Numbered from the stretch's first letter, positions 9,208 through 19,114 are shown. The stretch is DNA of 64,000 nucleotides from Bacteroidetes bacterium GWF2_33_38 (GCA_001769505.1 MEOF01000006.1:80144-144143); one strand, 5' to 3'. Translations and numbers: made by a program. The notes: generated from the letters alone by a model not told the origin.

Positions 9208-12132
9208 TTATTCAATAATTATCTCATCAACAAATATAAACGATTTTCCTCCAAATCCCGCATGCCATTCGGGAATATTTCCAACGTTTTTGGCAAATAT
9301 TTTAATATATCTTACGTCTTTAGGATATAAATTTACAACAAAGTCTTTGGTAATCAGTGAATAATCGTTATTTTGAATTTCGTTTTTGATTGTCCATATT
9401 TTTGTAAAATTTTGACCATCGGACGAAATTAGTATGTCAACGTATTTTGGCATCCAAATCCAAGACCGAATATCTTGTAAAAAACCAGCTCCGAATTTCG
9501 ATATACTTTTTGTTTCGCCCAAATCAACAATGGCTTCAAAATCTGTATCTTGATAGCCTTGCCAATTTCCTAGTTTGAAATTTGTTGTTCCTCTGATTTG
9601 ATCTATTAATCCGATGTCTCCTCCTGCAGAATATTGTGGATTATAAGGATTTATGATTCTGATTGAACGATTCTTGCTTATTTTATAGAGTTTACAAGTT
9701 TCTACCTTGCTTTTTTTATTTCCGATATACGATATCGCTTTTATTTCGACATTTTTATTAATTAAAAGAGGCTTAGTGTATAATGTTGATGATTCGTTTG
9801 GTATGCTGCCATCTGTTGTATAGAAAGTTATAACATTTTTGATTGGGGTGTTGATAGTAATATCTTGCGAATCAATAAAAACTTTGTTATTGTACTCGAA
9901 ATACGGATTTGAAATAATTTCTGACGAAGAATTGATTGAAGATGGCAAATCTGCGTCTGTTAATTTCATCGATTTATTTGCAGTATTCGTCATTTCAAAA
10001 ACGATATGACCTCCTTCTAAAATATCACGATGTGTAATATATGTTTTTGTATATTTTTTTGAGTTAAGTTCCGTTGATTCAATATAAAAGTTTTCATCAT
10101 TGATATTTTTTGCATCAATTACGAATTTTTTACCGTTTTCTAAATTGATGGTAATTTTTTCAAATAAGGGACTTCCTATAATGTACTCGTTACTTCCAGG
10201 ACATACAGGATAAAATCCCATTGCACTTAAAACATACCATGCCGACATTTGTCCACAGTCTTCATTTCCGCATAAACCGTTAGCATCAGATGAATACAAT
10301 TTTGTTAATATTTCGTGTACGTATTGTTGAGTTTTCCAAGGTTCTTTAGCATAAGAGTACAAATAAGCCATGTGATGACTGGGTTCGTTTCCGTGGGCGT
10401 ATTGTCCTATTAATCCAGTAATGTCAACTTGTTGTCGACCTGATGTATGAGATGATGTTGTGAACAGAGAATCTAGTTTTTTAGTAAAATAATTATTTCC
10501 GCCATGTAAGTTTATTAGTCCTTTTACATCGTGAGGAACATAAAAGCTATATTGCCACGAGTTTGCTTCGGTATAATGATTATTGACTTCTGATGGATTA
10601 AATGGAGAATACCATTTGCCATTTTCTTTTGCCCGCATAAATTTGGTTTCGGGGTCGAACATATTTTTATAAGATTGTGCTCTTACCATATAATATTCGT
10701 AATCCTCTTTTTTGTTTAATTTTTTTGCCATTTGAGCAATACACCAATCGTCGTAAGCGTACTCTAATGTTTTTGAAACCGACTCATGTTCTTTATCCGA
10801 TGGAATATAGCCGTATTCTTTATATGAATCCAATCCCAAATGGTTGAGCATGCTGCTATTTTTTATTGCTTCATATGCTTTGAGTGAATCAAAATTATCG
10901 ATTCCTTTTAAAAATGCATCAGCGATTACTGAAACAGAATGATATCCAATCATACAATCGGTTTCATTTCCTGCAAGTTCCCATATAGGAAGTCTTCCTC
11001 CTTCCTCATATTGTTTTATGAATGTGTTTATAAAATCATTCGTACGTTGAGGCTCAATAATCGTAAGCAGAGGATGAGCTGCTCTGTATGTATCCCAAAG
11101 TGAAAATACGGTATAATAATTTGAATTTTCAATTCGATGAATCCGTAAATCTCTTCCGCGATATTTTCCGTCAACATCATTAAAAATATTTGGGTGAGTA
11201 GCTGTATGGTAGAGTGCTGTGTAAAAAACTTTTTTATATTCTTCTTCTCCTTCAACATCGATTTTACTTAAATACGATTTCCATTCCAATGTTGCTTTAT
11301 CTTTACACATATTGAAATTCCATTCGGGATTTTCATTCTCTAAACTTTGTTTTGCACCTTCAATACTTACGCTGGAAATACCAACTTTTGACATTAGGGT
11401 TTTATCATTTTCCTCGAAAGATAAAACGAGTTTTACATTTTTTCCTTCGTGTTTTGTCGAGTCAAGAATTAGCGAATCGTTTATATAAAAATAGCTTTTA
11501 CGAATCGGTTTTGAAAGTTTACTGTAAAAATAAATGTGTTGTTCGGCTGCCCAAGCTTTTGAAATTCGATAGCCACAAATCGTAGAATCATTTATAATTT
11601 CAATTTTCGATTCCAACACTTCATCTCGATGGTTTAAATCGATAAGCAAATATTGTTCTGCATGATCCGGAAAACTATATGAATGAAATCCTGAACGAGC
11701 AGTAACGGTAAATTCGCAATTAATTTGATTTTTCAATTTTACGGAATAATAACCGGGACTTGCTTTTTCGTTGTTGTGGTTAAATGATGAAGATATTTTG
11801 TTGTATGTTTTACTCTTGTCGAAATTTGTTGTTGGCATAAATAAAATGTCGCCATAATCGGAACACCCGGTTCCACTTAGATGCGTATGGCTGAATCCAT
11901 ATATGATGCTGTCAGAAAAATGATAAGCAGAGCAGCCATCCCAGCCTGATAATCGAGTGTCGGGGCTGAGTTGAACCATACCGAATGGGAGCGTGGCTCC
12001 CGGAAATGTGTGTCCGTGTCCATCAGTCCCAACCAATGGATTTACGTAAAGCGTTAAATCTACATTTTCCTCATGTGTTGAACATGATGCAATAATTAAA
12101 AAAAATGAAATGTAAAACAGTATTTTCTTCAT
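9208..12132 (-). CDS. GH92 family alpha-mannosidase, lipoprotein, with chitobiase-like and F5/8C domains
   Basis: A calcium-dependent exo-alpha-mannosidase of 974 residues. An SPII signal (LIIASC, Cys17) is followed directly by the GH92 start VNPLVGTDGHGHTFPGA and later GH92 blocks such as GNETDCMIGYHS and GNEDCGQMSAWYVLSAMG. The C-terminus adds a chitobiase C-terminal-like sandwich (about 770-830, TTDGSIPNESSTLYTKP) and a discoidin/F5-8C carbohydrate-binding domain (about 835-974). It should act on alpha-mannosides of N-glycans or mannan at the cell surface or in the periplasm. An upstream extension of 38 codons is open but runs into the kinase gene and would bury the signal peptide, so the ATG giving MKKILFY was chosen. 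The linkage specificity cannot be read from the sequence. Confidence 0.9.
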   Translation of the reverse strand: MKKILFYISFFLIIASCSTHEENVDLTLYVNPLVGTDGHGHTFPGATLPFGMVQLSPDTRLSGWDGCSAYHFSDSIIYGFSHTHLSGTGCSDYGDILFMPTTNFDKSKTYNKISSSFNHNNEKASPGYYSVKLKNQINCEFTVTARSGFHSYSFPDHAEQYLLIDLNHRDEVLESKIEIINDSTICGYRISKAWAAEQHIYFYSKLSKPIRKSYFYINDSLILDSTKHEGKNVKLVLSFEENDKTLMSKVGISSVSIEGAKQSLENENPEWNFNMCKDKATLEWKSYLSKIDVEGEEEYKKVFYTALYHTATHPNIFNDVDGKYRGRDLRIHRIENSNYYTVFSLWDTYRAAHPLLTIIEPQRTNDFINTFIKQYEEGGRLPIWELAGNETDCMIGYHSVSVIADAFLKGIDNFDSLKAYEAIKNSSMLNHLGLDSYKEYGYIPSDKEHESVSKTLEYAYDDWCIAQMAKKLNKKEDYEYYMVRAQSYKNMFDPETKFMRAKENGKWYSPFNPSEVNNHYTEANSWQYSFYVPHDVKGLINLHGGNNYFTKKLDSLFTTSSHTSGRQQVDITGLIGQYAHGNEPSHHMAYLYSYAKEPWKTQQYVHEILTKLYSSDANGLCGNEDCGQMSAWYVLSAMGFYPVCPGSNEYIIGSPLFEKITINLENGKKFVIDAKNINDENFYIESTELNSKKYTKTYITHRDILEGGHIVFEMTNTANKSMKLTDADLPSSINSSSEIISNPYFEYNNKVFIDSQDITINTPIKNVITFYTTDGSIPNESSTLYTKPLLINKNVEIKAISYIGNKKSKVETCKLYKISKNRSIRIINPYNPQYSAGGDIGLIDQIRGTTNFKLGNWQGYQDTDFEAIVDLGETKSISKFGAGFLQDIRSWIWMPKYVDILISSDGQNFTKIWTIKNEIQNNDYSLITKDFVVNLYPKDVRYIKIFAKNVGNIPEWHAGFGGKSFIFVDEIIIE

Positions 12133-12143
12133 CTTGTTGAATG

Positions 12144-13103
12144 TTACTTGTTTAATTCGTTCCAGCACAAAGCCGCACTTCCTAGAACAGCAGTCATATT
12201 TCCTTTTAATCCTGATTCGAGTATTTTGACAGTTCCCGTGAAACAAGTCAATAAGTTTTCGTTAAACGATTTAATCGTTGGTTTGAATATGAAATCTCCC
12301 GATTGTGCAAGTCCTCCAAATAGAAATATTGCTTCGGGGCTTGTTATTGCAACCATATTTGCAAGGCTTAGTCCAAGCATTTCGCCGGTAAACTCAAATG
12401 CTTCAATGGCGAGTTTGTCTCCATTTTTGGCTGCATCGAAAATATGTTTAGATGTGATTTCGTTGATGTTGTAATTTCTTAATTCCGATTCAACCGTTTT
12501 GTTTTCGAGGAGTTCAATCATTGTTCGGGTTATTCCGGTTGCAGAAACATATGTTTCGAGGCAACCTTTTCTTCCACATCCGCATTGGCGACCGTCTTTT
12601 ACAACGGTTGTATGTCCAAGTTCTCCGGCGAAACCACTATAACCATATAAAACGTTTCCATTGGTTACGAATCCGCTTCCTAAGCCCGTACCAAGCGTTA
12701 TTACAACGAATTCTTTCATATTTTTTGCTCCACCAAACAACATTTCTCCAATTGCAGCAGCATTTGCATCATTGGTAATATAAGTAGGAACCTTGAATGC
12801 TTGCTCTACAATCTGTTTTAGTTTTATTGTTCCATGCCAGTTTAAATTTGGAGCGTTTTCAACTATCCCAGTGTAATAGTTTGCATTTGGGGCACCAATG
12901 CCAAAACCAATTATTTCTACGTCTTTATTCTTTGTTATTAAATCGCTTATATTTTTCACAAAAATTGTAAAGTAATCTTCGAAGCTGTTGCCTTGTTTGG
13001 TCGAAAACGAAATGTTTTCTGTGCATTCTCCGTCCTTATTAACTAAACCAACAACCGTGTTTGTGCCTCCAATATCTATTCCGATAACCATTTGTTGTTT
13101 CAT
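12144..13103 (-). CDS. ROK-family sugar kinase
   Basis: A 319-residue ROK kinase. ATP-binding GIDIGGTN (8-15), catalytic D112 in TNDANAA, the sugar-binding ELGH (161-164), and the ROK zinc site with C174, C176 and C181 in CGCGRKGC. ROK kinases phosphorylate hexoses such as glucose, mannose, fructose or N-acetylglucosamine. There is no N-terminal DNA-binding domain, so it is an enzyme and not a ROK repressor. Between the permease and the mannosidase genes, mannose or a related hexose is the likely substrate (inference). The gap to the next gene is only 11 nt. Confidence 0.9.
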   Translation of the reverse strand: MKQQMVIGIDIGGTNTVVGLVNKDGECTENISFSTKQGNSFEDYFTIFVKNISDLITKNKDVEIIGFGIGAPNANYYTGIVENAPNLNWHGTIKLKQIVEQAFKVPTYITNDANAAAIGEMLFGGAKNMKEFVVITLGTGLGSGFVTNGNVLYGYSGFAGELGHTTVVKDGRQCGCGRKGCLETYVSATGITRTMIELLENKTVESELRNYNINEITSKHIFDAAKNGDKLAIEAFEFTGEMLGLSLANMVAITSPEAIFLFGGLAQSGDFIFKPTIKSFNENLLTCFTGTVKILESGLKGNMTAVLGSAALCWNELNK

Positions 13104-13124
13104 AATTTTTTATCTTAAATTTGA

Positions 13125-14507
13125 TTAATTCGGTAATTCTTTAATTTTATATCCTTTCAATCCGAAATATGCAATATAAATGTATGCTAAAAGAGGGATA
13201 ATGAATGAATATTGAATCCCAATTTTATCGGCTAAATATCCTTGAATAATTGGTAAAGTTGCTCCTCCAACAATCATCATTATTAAAAGTGATGAGCCCT
13301 GAGAAGTAAACTTGCCAAGTTTTGCTATCGATAAAGTAAAGATATTTGACCACATTATTGAGTTGAAAATACCAACTCCTAATATTAACCACATTGCTAA
13401 GTAACCGTTAGTAAATATAGCCGTAGCGATAAATGCTATTGCTAAAAGGCTGAATATGAATAGAGTTCTACTTGTTTTTGATTTTCCGGCTATAAATGCA
13501 AAGAATGAAATTAAGATGTTGAAAACGTAAAATATAACAGTATTCAGGCTAATTCCGCTTTTTGCGTATGCAGATAAATAAATTATAAAAAATGCAGCAA
13601 CAGCACTGACAATCATGTAGGCATACATTAAATGTTTTTTGTCGAATTTTGATAATGATATGGCTCCCATAAATCGTCCAATCATTAAACCTCCCCAATA
13701 AAAAGCAACAAATGTACTTGCTTCATTTTCGGTTAAACCTGTAATATTGTCGAGTCCGATAAAACTAATTAGAATACTTCCGATTCCTACTTCTGCACCA
13801 ACATACATGAAAATGGCAATCATTCCTAGTTTTAAATGTCTGAATTTTAATGCTCCAAGTCCTTTTACTATTTCCTCTGATTTGTTAATGTGAGGCAGTT
13901 TCGTGAATGTTATGATTAAAGCAATTAAGATAAATACGACTGTGAATATTAAATATGGAATTTGTACCGAATTTGAATTAGATGAATCGGAGTTTGCAAA
14001 ATATTTAAAAATTAAAAAACCTCCGATTAAGGGTGCTATTGTTGTTCCAAGTGAATTGAAACCTTGAGCAAGGTTTAATCTTCCCGAAGCGGTTTTTTCA
14101 TCTCCAAGTATCGAAATGTATGGATTGGCAGCAATTTGTAGCATCGTAAATCCTAATCCTATAACAAATAATGCCGAAAGAAAGAACCCATAAGACTTAA
14201 TTTCAGAAGCGGGATAAAACAGACTCGTGCCAATAGCGGATAAAACAAGCCCAACGATAATTCCTCGTTTATATCCAATCTTATTAATAGGATCTCCGTA
14301 GTTTGACGATACAAAAAAATAAATAATTGAACCAACGAAATATGCACCAAAAAACGAAAACTGAACTAACATGGCTCTAAAGTGAGTAAGTTCAAATATC
14401 TTTTTCATATGTGGAATTAAAATGTCGTTCATACAAGTCATAAAACCCCACATAAAAAATAAAGATGTTATTACGAAAATTGCGGCTGTATTTTTTTTAG
14501 TACTCAT
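13125..14507 (-). CDS. MFS sugar permease, FucP/GluP type
   Basis: A 12-helix, 460-residue major facilitator with the FucP-family signature near the N-terminus (FFMWGFMTCMNDILIPHMK) and the paired-domain layout with a central loop near residue 210. FucP/GluP proteins are proton- or sodium-coupled importers of fucose, glucose, galactose, mannose or N-acetylglucosamine in the inner membrane. In this operon it should import the monosaccharide released by the GH92 enzyme. It starts one nucleotide after the LacI gene stop, so the two are translationally coupled. The exact sugar is not readable. Confidence 0.9.
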   Translation of the reverse strand: MSTKKNTAAIFVITSLFFMWGFMTCMNDILIPHMKKIFELTHFRAMLVQFSFFGAYFVGSIIYFFVSSNYGDPINKIGYKRGIIVGLVLSAIGTSLFYPASEIKSYGFFLSALFVIGLGFTMLQIAANPYISILGDEKTASGRLNLAQGFNSLGTTIAPLIGGFLIFKYFANSDSSNSNSVQIPYLIFTVVFILIALIITFTKLPHINKSEEIVKGLGALKFRHLKLGMIAIFMYVGAEVGIGSILISFIGLDNITGLTENEASTFVAFYWGGLMIGRFMGAISLSKFDKKHLMYAYMIVSAVAAFFIIYLSAYAKSGISLNTVIFYVFNILISFFAFIAGKSKTSRTLFIFSLLAIAFIATAIFTNGYLAMWLILGVGIFNSIMWSNIFTLSIAKLGKFTSQGSSLLIMMIVGGATLPIIQGYLADKIGIQYSFIIPLLAYIYIAYFGLKGYKIKELPN

Positions 14508-14508
14508 A

Positions 14509-15522
14509 TTATTTATTTGTTGATTCTCTTAGAATTAGTTCTGTTGATAATTCTTTGTGTGTAACTTTATTGCTTGCTCGTTGAATATTTTTAATCAAAA
14601 TTTCAAAAGATTGTTTGCATATCTTTTCAATTGGTTGTCTGATTGCACTTATTGAAGTATATGTGTATTCAAAAACATCAATATCATCGAAACTGATTAC
14701 GGCAATATGTTTAGGAATGTTTATTTTTAGGGATTTAATTATTGGGAGCGACTTTAGAGCTAAGGTATTATTTGCGAAAAATATACTATCAACTTTTTGC
14801 GTTATTAAATCAGTAATTGCATTTTTAATGTGTGTATCGTTAAATTCAAATGGTAAATATTTAATAAGTGAGTTATTAACTTTTAATTTGTTGCTTTTCA
14901 ATGCGAGTTTATATCCCTCTAATCTGTCATTTAACGAAGATATGTGTTGAGGTCCTAGAGTTATAAAACCTATATTGGAATGCCCTCTTTTAGCTAAAAG
15001 GCTTGTTCCTTCAAAACTTCCTTCAATATTATCAACACCTATATAATTGAATTCTCTATTATTAAAATGTCGATCAATCAAAACAAAAGGAAAGTTTTTT
15101 TCTTTTAATTCAAAGAAAATGTCGGGAGAATAAAGGGTTGAGGAAATAATTAGCCCATCAACTCCCTTGTTTAATAATATGTTAATTAGCTTTTCTTCTT
15201 TTTCGGGTTTTTCATCAGAACTGCAAATGATGATATTATAATTATTTAAGTATGCTAAATTTTCGACGGTTCGTGCAAGTTTCGAATAAAAAGGATTCGA
15301 AATATCCGAAACAATGAGTCCAATCGTATTAGATTTTCCAATTCGAAGTCCTCTCGCAAAGTTGTTTGGGGTATAATTTAGTTCTTTTGCTTTTTCAATA
15401 ACTTTTCGTTGAGTTTCACTACTTATTCCCGTTTCATTACCCTTGTTATTTAATACCAACGAGACAAGTGTTTTGGAAACACCTAGAATTTTTGCAATGT
15501 CGTTAAGTTGAGTTTTTTTCAT
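14509..15522 (-). CDS. LacI-family transcriptional regulator
   Basis: 337 residues: an N-terminal LacI helix-turn-helix and hinge helix (about 4-55, LNDIAKILGVSKTLVSLVLN then LNYTPNNFARGL) and a periplasmic-binding-protein-like effector domain (about 60-335, beginning TIGLIVSDISNPFY). It is the first gene of the operon that follows (permease, ROK kinase, GH92, receiver) and should repress or activate it in response to a sugar. A large palindrome with a central CG step, as expected for a LacI operator, ends 15 nt upstream of the start codon, so autoregulation is likely. Confidence 0.93.
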   Translation of the reverse strand: MKKTQLNDIAKILGVSKTLVSLVLNNKGNETGISSETQRKVIEKAKELNYTPNNFARGLRIGKSNTIGLIVSDISNPFYSKLARTVENLAYLNNYNIIICSSDEKPEKEEKLINILLNKGVDGLIISSTLYSPDIFFELKEKNFPFVLIDRHFNNREFNYIGVDNIEGSFEGTSLLAKRGHSNIGFITLGPQHISSLNDRLEGYKLALKSNKLKVNNSLIKYLPFEFNDTHIKNAITDLITQKVDSIFFANNTLALKSLPIIKSLKINIPKHIAVISFDDIDVFEYTYTSISAIRQPIEKICKQSFEILIKNIQRASNKVTHKELSTELILRESTNK

Positions 15523-15526
15523 ATTA

Positions 15527-15534
15527 CAAATATA
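15527..15534 (-). promoter_or_regulatory. Candidate -7 box of the LacI operon
   Basis: TATATTTG on the minus strand matches TAnnTTTG. It abuts the operator palindrome and ends 4 nt before the LacI ATG, which would give a nearly leaderless transcript. No TTTG is seen at the -33 position, consistent with a weak or regulator-dependent promoter. Confidence 0.45.
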
Positions 15535-15536
15535 AA

Positions 15537-15568
15537 TATAAATATCTAAAACGGTTTAGATATTTATA
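15537..15568. promoter_or_regulatory. Operator palindrome upstream of the LacI gene
   Basis: Two perfectly complementary 14-nt arms, TATAAATATCTAAA (15537-15550) and its reverse complement (15555-15568), flank ACGG. The core CTAAAACGGTTTAG has the central CG typical of LacI-family operators. It covers the region just upstream of the candidate -7 box, where a bound repressor would exclude RNA polymerase. Confidence 0.8.
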
Positions 15569-15699
15569 TAAATGTTTTAATATTTTGATAATGAGATATT
15601 AAGCACATAATGTTTTTGCGTGTTTATTCGATAGATTAATTAGAAATATTAAGTTTTATTGCTTTTTTTGACGAAAGACATAAAATTTCTGCGTTGGTG

Positions 15700-15729
15700 T
15701 TGTAATAAAGAAAAAATGTCTTACCTTTG
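15700..15729 (+). promoter_or_regulatory. Promoter of the ribosomal protein cluster
   Basis: TTG (15700-15702, in context TGTTG), a 19-nt spacer and TACCTTTG (15722-15729) fit the Bacteroidota consensus. Transcription should begin near 15733, about 40 nt before rpsL. No other equally good promoter is seen between here and the terminator after rplQ. Confidence 0.75.
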
Positions 15730-15772
15730 CGTTCCGTTTTATGGAAAAAAAATGTAATTTAAATAGTTATAT

Positions 15773-16153
15773 ATGCCGACAATACAGCAGTTAGTAAGAA
15801 AAGGAAGAAAACAAGTTGTAACAACAAGTAAATCTCGAGCATTGGATTCTTGTCCACAAAAAAGAGGAGTTTGTGTGCGTGTCTATACTACTACACCAAA
15901 AAAACCTAATTCAGCAATGAGAAAAGTTGCAAGGGTTAGATTAACAAATGGGAAAGAAGTTAACTCATATATTCCTGGAGAAGGACATAATTTACAAGAA
16001 CACTCAATAGTCCTTATACGTGGAGGTAGGGTGAAAGATTTGCCAGGCGTTAGGTATCACATTGTTAGAGGAGCCTTAGATACATCAGGCGTTGAAGGTC
16101 GAACACAAAGACGTTCAAAATATGGAGCTAAAAGACCAAAAGTAAAAAAATAA
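15773..16153 (+). CDS. rpsL: Ribosomal protein S12
   Basis: Small-subunit decoding-centre protein, 126 residues. The two loops that contact the decoding site are intact: TPKKPNSA with Lys43/Lys44 and [13 protein letters not shown] with Lys88 and Asp89, so none of the classical streptomycin-resistance substitutions is present. It is the first gene of the cluster. The rpoBC genes that precede rpsL in many Bacteroidota are not upstream; the divergent neighbour is the LacI operon. Confidence 0.98.
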   Translation: MPTIQQLVRKGRKQVVTTSKSRALDSCPQKRGVCVRVYTTTPKKPNSAMRKVARVRLTNGKEVNSYIPGEGHNLQEHSIVLIRGGRVKDLPGVRYHIVRGALDTSGVEGRTQRRSKYGAKRPKVKK

Positions 16154-16172
16154 TATTTAGAAGTTTTTAGAA

Positions 16173-16649
16173 ATGAGAAAATCAAAACCAAAGAAGAGGA
16201 TATTATTGCCAGATCCTAAATTTAATGACAAATTAGTAACAAGATTTGTTAACGATTTAATGTCAGATGGTAAGAAGAGTATTGCATATGAGGTTTTTTA
16301 TGGAGCGATGGATATTGTTAGCACTAAGATGAAAGAAAGTGGTTTAGCTCCAGTTGAAATTTGGAAAAAAGCTTTAGAAAATATTTCTCCTGCTGTTGAG
16401 GTTAAAAGTAGACGAATTGGTGGTGCAACATTTCAAGTACCAATGGAGATTCGCCCTGATAGAAGAACCTCTATAAGTATTAAAAATATGATTTTATTTG
16501 CAAGAAAACGTTCTGGACGTTCAATGGGAGAGAAATTGGCTGCTGAAATTATGGCTGCTTATAATGAAGAGGGTGGAGCTTTCAAGAAAAAAGAAGATAC
16601 TCACAGAATGGCTGAAGCAAACAAAGCTTTTTCTCATTTTAGATTTTAA
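16173..16649 (+). CDS. rpsG: Ribosomal protein S7
   Basis: Primary 16S rRNA-binding protein that nucleates assembly of the 30S head, 158 residues. The N-terminus [17 protein letters not shown] and the block [16 protein letters not shown], which faces the E-site mRNA exit, are characteristic. It sits between rpsL and fusA, the usual str order; in other bacteria S7 represses this operon, but I see no obvious S7 target structure in the short gap here. Confidence 0.98.
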   Translation: MRKSKPKKRILLPDPKFNDKLVTRFVNDLMSDGKKSIAYEVFYGAMDIVSTKMKESGLAPVEIWKKALENISPAVEVKSRRIGGATFQVPMEIRPDRRTSISIKNMILFARKRSGRSMGEKLAAEIMAAYNEEGGAFKKKEDTHRMAEANKAFSHFRF

Positions 16650-16676
16650 TAAAATAGAAGGACAAGAGTAGTGTTA

Positions 16677-18779
16677 ATGGCAGACTTAAAATATACAAGA
16701 AACATTGGTATCATGGCTCACATTGATGCCGGTAAAACAACTACTACAGAAAGAATTCTGTATTATACCGGCATTAATCACAAAATTGGTGAGGTTCATG
16801 AGGGTACTGCCACAATGGATTGGATGGCTCAAGAACAAGAGCGAGGCATTACCATTACATCAGCTGCCACTACTACTTATTGGAATGCTAATAAAAATAA
16901 ATACAAAATAAATATCATCGATACTCCAGGACATGTTGACTTCACAGTAGAAGTTGAACGTTCGCTGAGAGTTCTAGATGGGGCTGTTGCTGTTTTTTGT
17001 GCAGTTGGAGGAGTTGAACCGCAATCAGAAACTGTATGGAGACAAGCAAATAAATACAATGTTCCACGCATCGCTTTTGTAAATAAATTAGACCGTTCTG
17101 GTGCTGATTTTTTCAATGTTGTAAGCCAAGTTAAAGAAAAGCTTGGAGCAAATCCTCTTCCTATTCAAATTCCTATCGGAATTGAAGAAGACTTTAAAGG
17201 AGTGATTGATTTAATAGAAAATAAGGCTTATATTTGGAACACAGAGGATTTAGGAGCAACATATACCGTTGAGGAAATTCCATCTGATCTAGTCGAAGAA
17301 GCGAACGAGTGGAGAAGTAAACTAATTGAAAGCGTTGCAGAATTTAGTGACGATTTGCTAGAAAAGTTTTTCGAAAATCCTGATTCTATCGAATCGGAAG
17401 AACTTATAGCAATAATTAGAAAAGCAACCTTAGAGTCTGCAGTCGTTCCTATGTTATGCGGAGCTGCTTTTAAAAATAAAGGAATACAAAAATTATTAGA
17501 TGCAGTAGCAAATTATTTGCCTAGTCCAGCTGATATTGAAGTAATAAAAGGAATTAATACTAAAACAGAACAAGAAGTGAAATTAGTTGCTTCAGCTTCT
17601 GAGCCATTAGCCGCTTTGGTTTTTAAAATTGCTACCGATCCTTATGTTGGTCGATTGGCATATTTAAGAGTATATTCGGGAACAATTAACACGGGTGAAA
17701 GCGTATTAAATGTTAGGACTGATAAAAAAGAAAGAATTTCTAGAATTTTTCAGATGCATGCAAATAAGCAAACAGCTAAAGAATTTGTCGAAGCAGGTGA
17801 TATTTGTGCAATTGTTGGATTTAAAGATTTAAAAACAGGAGATACCTTATCCGATTCAAAACGAATTATTACGCTTGAATCTATTGATTTTCCTGAGCCC
17901 GTTATAGGCTTGGCAATTGAACCAAAAGTTCAAGCTGATGTTGAAAAGTTAATGCTTGCATTAGATAAATTAGCAGATGAAGATCCTTCATTTAAAATTA
18001 AGTACGATAATGAATCTGGTCAGACCATTATTAGTGGAATGGGAGAGTTGCATTTAGAAATTTTAGTTGATCGATTAAAAAGAGAATTTCATATCGACTG
18101 TAATCATGGAGCTCCGCAAGTTGCTTATAAAGAAGCTATCACAAAGTCTGTTGAGCATAGAGAAGTGTTTAAAAAACAATCAGGGGGAAGAGGTCGATTT
18201 GCAGAATTATTAATCAATGTTTCGCCTGCTGAAAAAGGAGAAAAGGGATTAGTTTTTAAAAATGAATTAAAAGGAAACAATATACCAAAGGAATTTGTAC
18301 CCTCTATAGAAAAAGGATTAAAGGATGCAATGAACAATGGGGCTTTAGCAGGATTTAGTGTTGATAGCGTTAGAGTAACTTTATTAGATGGAGCTTATCA
18401 TACGGTTGATTCAGATGCTCTTGCATTTGAAATTGCAGCTAAATTTGCTTTCAAAGACGCTTGTAAAAAAGCCAATCCTGTACTTCTTGAACCAATCATG
18501 AAAATTGAAATTATAACTCCTGAAGATTATATGGGAGACGTAATTGCAGATTTAAATAAAAGAAGAGGTAAGGTTGAAGGAATGGAGTCGAGGTTAGGCA
18601 ATAGGGTGATTAAAGGGAGAGTTCCGCTAGCCGAAAATTTTGGATATGTTACCGTATTAAGAACAATAACTTCAGGAAGAGCTACTTCATCAATGGAATT
18701 TTCACATTTTGAAGAAGTTCCTGCACATTTAGCAAAAGAAGTTGTTGATAAAACGTTTGGAAAATTATTATTTGTTTAA
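16677..18779 (+). CDS. fusA: Elongation factor G
   Basis: Translocation GTPase of 700 residues. The GTP-binding motifs AHIDAGKTT (G1), DTPGH (G3) and NKLD (G4) and all later domains are present, ending in the domain IV-V blocks RRGKVEG and [18 protein letters not shown]. The ATG giving [11 protein letters not shown] was chosen over a GTG two codons upstream because it matches relatives. tuf does not follow; the next gene is rpsJ, the Bacteroidota arrangement. This is the standard housekeeping form: both the G domain and domain IV look intact. Confidence 0.97.
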   Translation: MADLKYTRNIGIMAHIDAGKTTTTERILYYTGINHKIGEVHEGTATMDWMAQEQERGITITSAATTTYWNANKNKYKINIIDTPGHVDFTVEVERSLRVLDGAVAVFCAVGGVEPQSETVWRQANKYNVPRIAFVNKLDRSGADFFNVVSQVKEKLGANPLPIQIPIGIEEDFKGVIDLIENKAYIWNTEDLGATYTVEEIPSDLVEEANEWRSKLIESVAEFSDDLLEKFFENPDSIESEELIAIIRKATLESAVVPMLCGAAFKNKGIQKLLDAVANYLPSPADIEVIKGINTKTEQEVKLVASASEPLAALVFKIATDPYVGRLAYLRVYSGTINTGESVLNVRTDKKERISRIFQMHANKQTAKEFVEAGDICAIVGFKDLKTGDTLSDSKRIITLESIDFPEPVIGLAIEPKVQADVEKLMLALDKLADEDPSFKIKYDNESGQTIISGMGELHLEILVDRLKREFHIDCNHGAPQVAYKEAITKSVEHREVFKKQSGGRGRFAELLINVSPAEKGEKGLVFKNELKGNNIPKEFVPSIEKGLKDAMNNGALAGFSVDSVRVTLLDGAYHTVDSDALAFEIAAKFAFKDACKKANPVLLEPIMKIEIITPEDYMGDVIADLNKRRGKVEGMESRLGNRVIKGRVPLAENFGYVTVLRTITSGRATSSMEFSHFEEVPAHLAKEVVDKTFGKLLFV

Positions 18780-18791
18780 TTATATAATCAG

Positions 18792-19097
18792 ATGAGTCAG
18801 AAGATTAGAATAAAATTAAAGTCTTACGATCATAATTTAGTGGATAAGTCAGCGGAAAAGATCGTTAAAACTGTTAAAGCAACGGGAGCTGTTGTAAGTG
18901 GTCCGATACCATTACCAACACATAAAAGAATTTTCACAGTTTTGCGTTCGCCGTTTGTTAACAAGAAGGCTAGAGAACAGTTTCAACTTTGTTCATACAA
19001 AAGATTGTTAGATATCTATAGCTCAACAGCTAAAACTATCGATGCACTAATGAAGTTGGAATTACCTAGTGGTGTTGATGTAGAAATTAAGGTTTAA
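18792..19097 (+). CDS. rpsJ: Ribosomal protein S10
   Basis: 30S head protein of 101 residues, with the block [10 protein letters not shown] in the loop that binds 16S rRNA. In other bacteria S10 also pairs with NusB in antitermination. It begins the S10-type gene order only 12 nt after fusA, so the str and S10 units form one transcript here. Confidence 0.97.
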   Translation: MSQKIRIKLKSYDHNLVDKSAEKIVKTVKATGAVVSGPIPLPTHKRIFTVLRSPFVNKKAREQFQLCSYKRLLDIYSSTAKTIDALMKLELPSGVDVEIKV

Positions 19098-19114
19098 TTG
19101 TAAATTTTTTAAAA

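Noticed and set aside
9208..12246. A 38-codon N-terminal extension of the GH92 gene (MFHGNCQ...)
   Set aside because: It overlaps the end of the ROK kinase gene, is rich in Cys and Arg unlike a leader, and would hide the lipoprotein signal that begins at MKKILFY.
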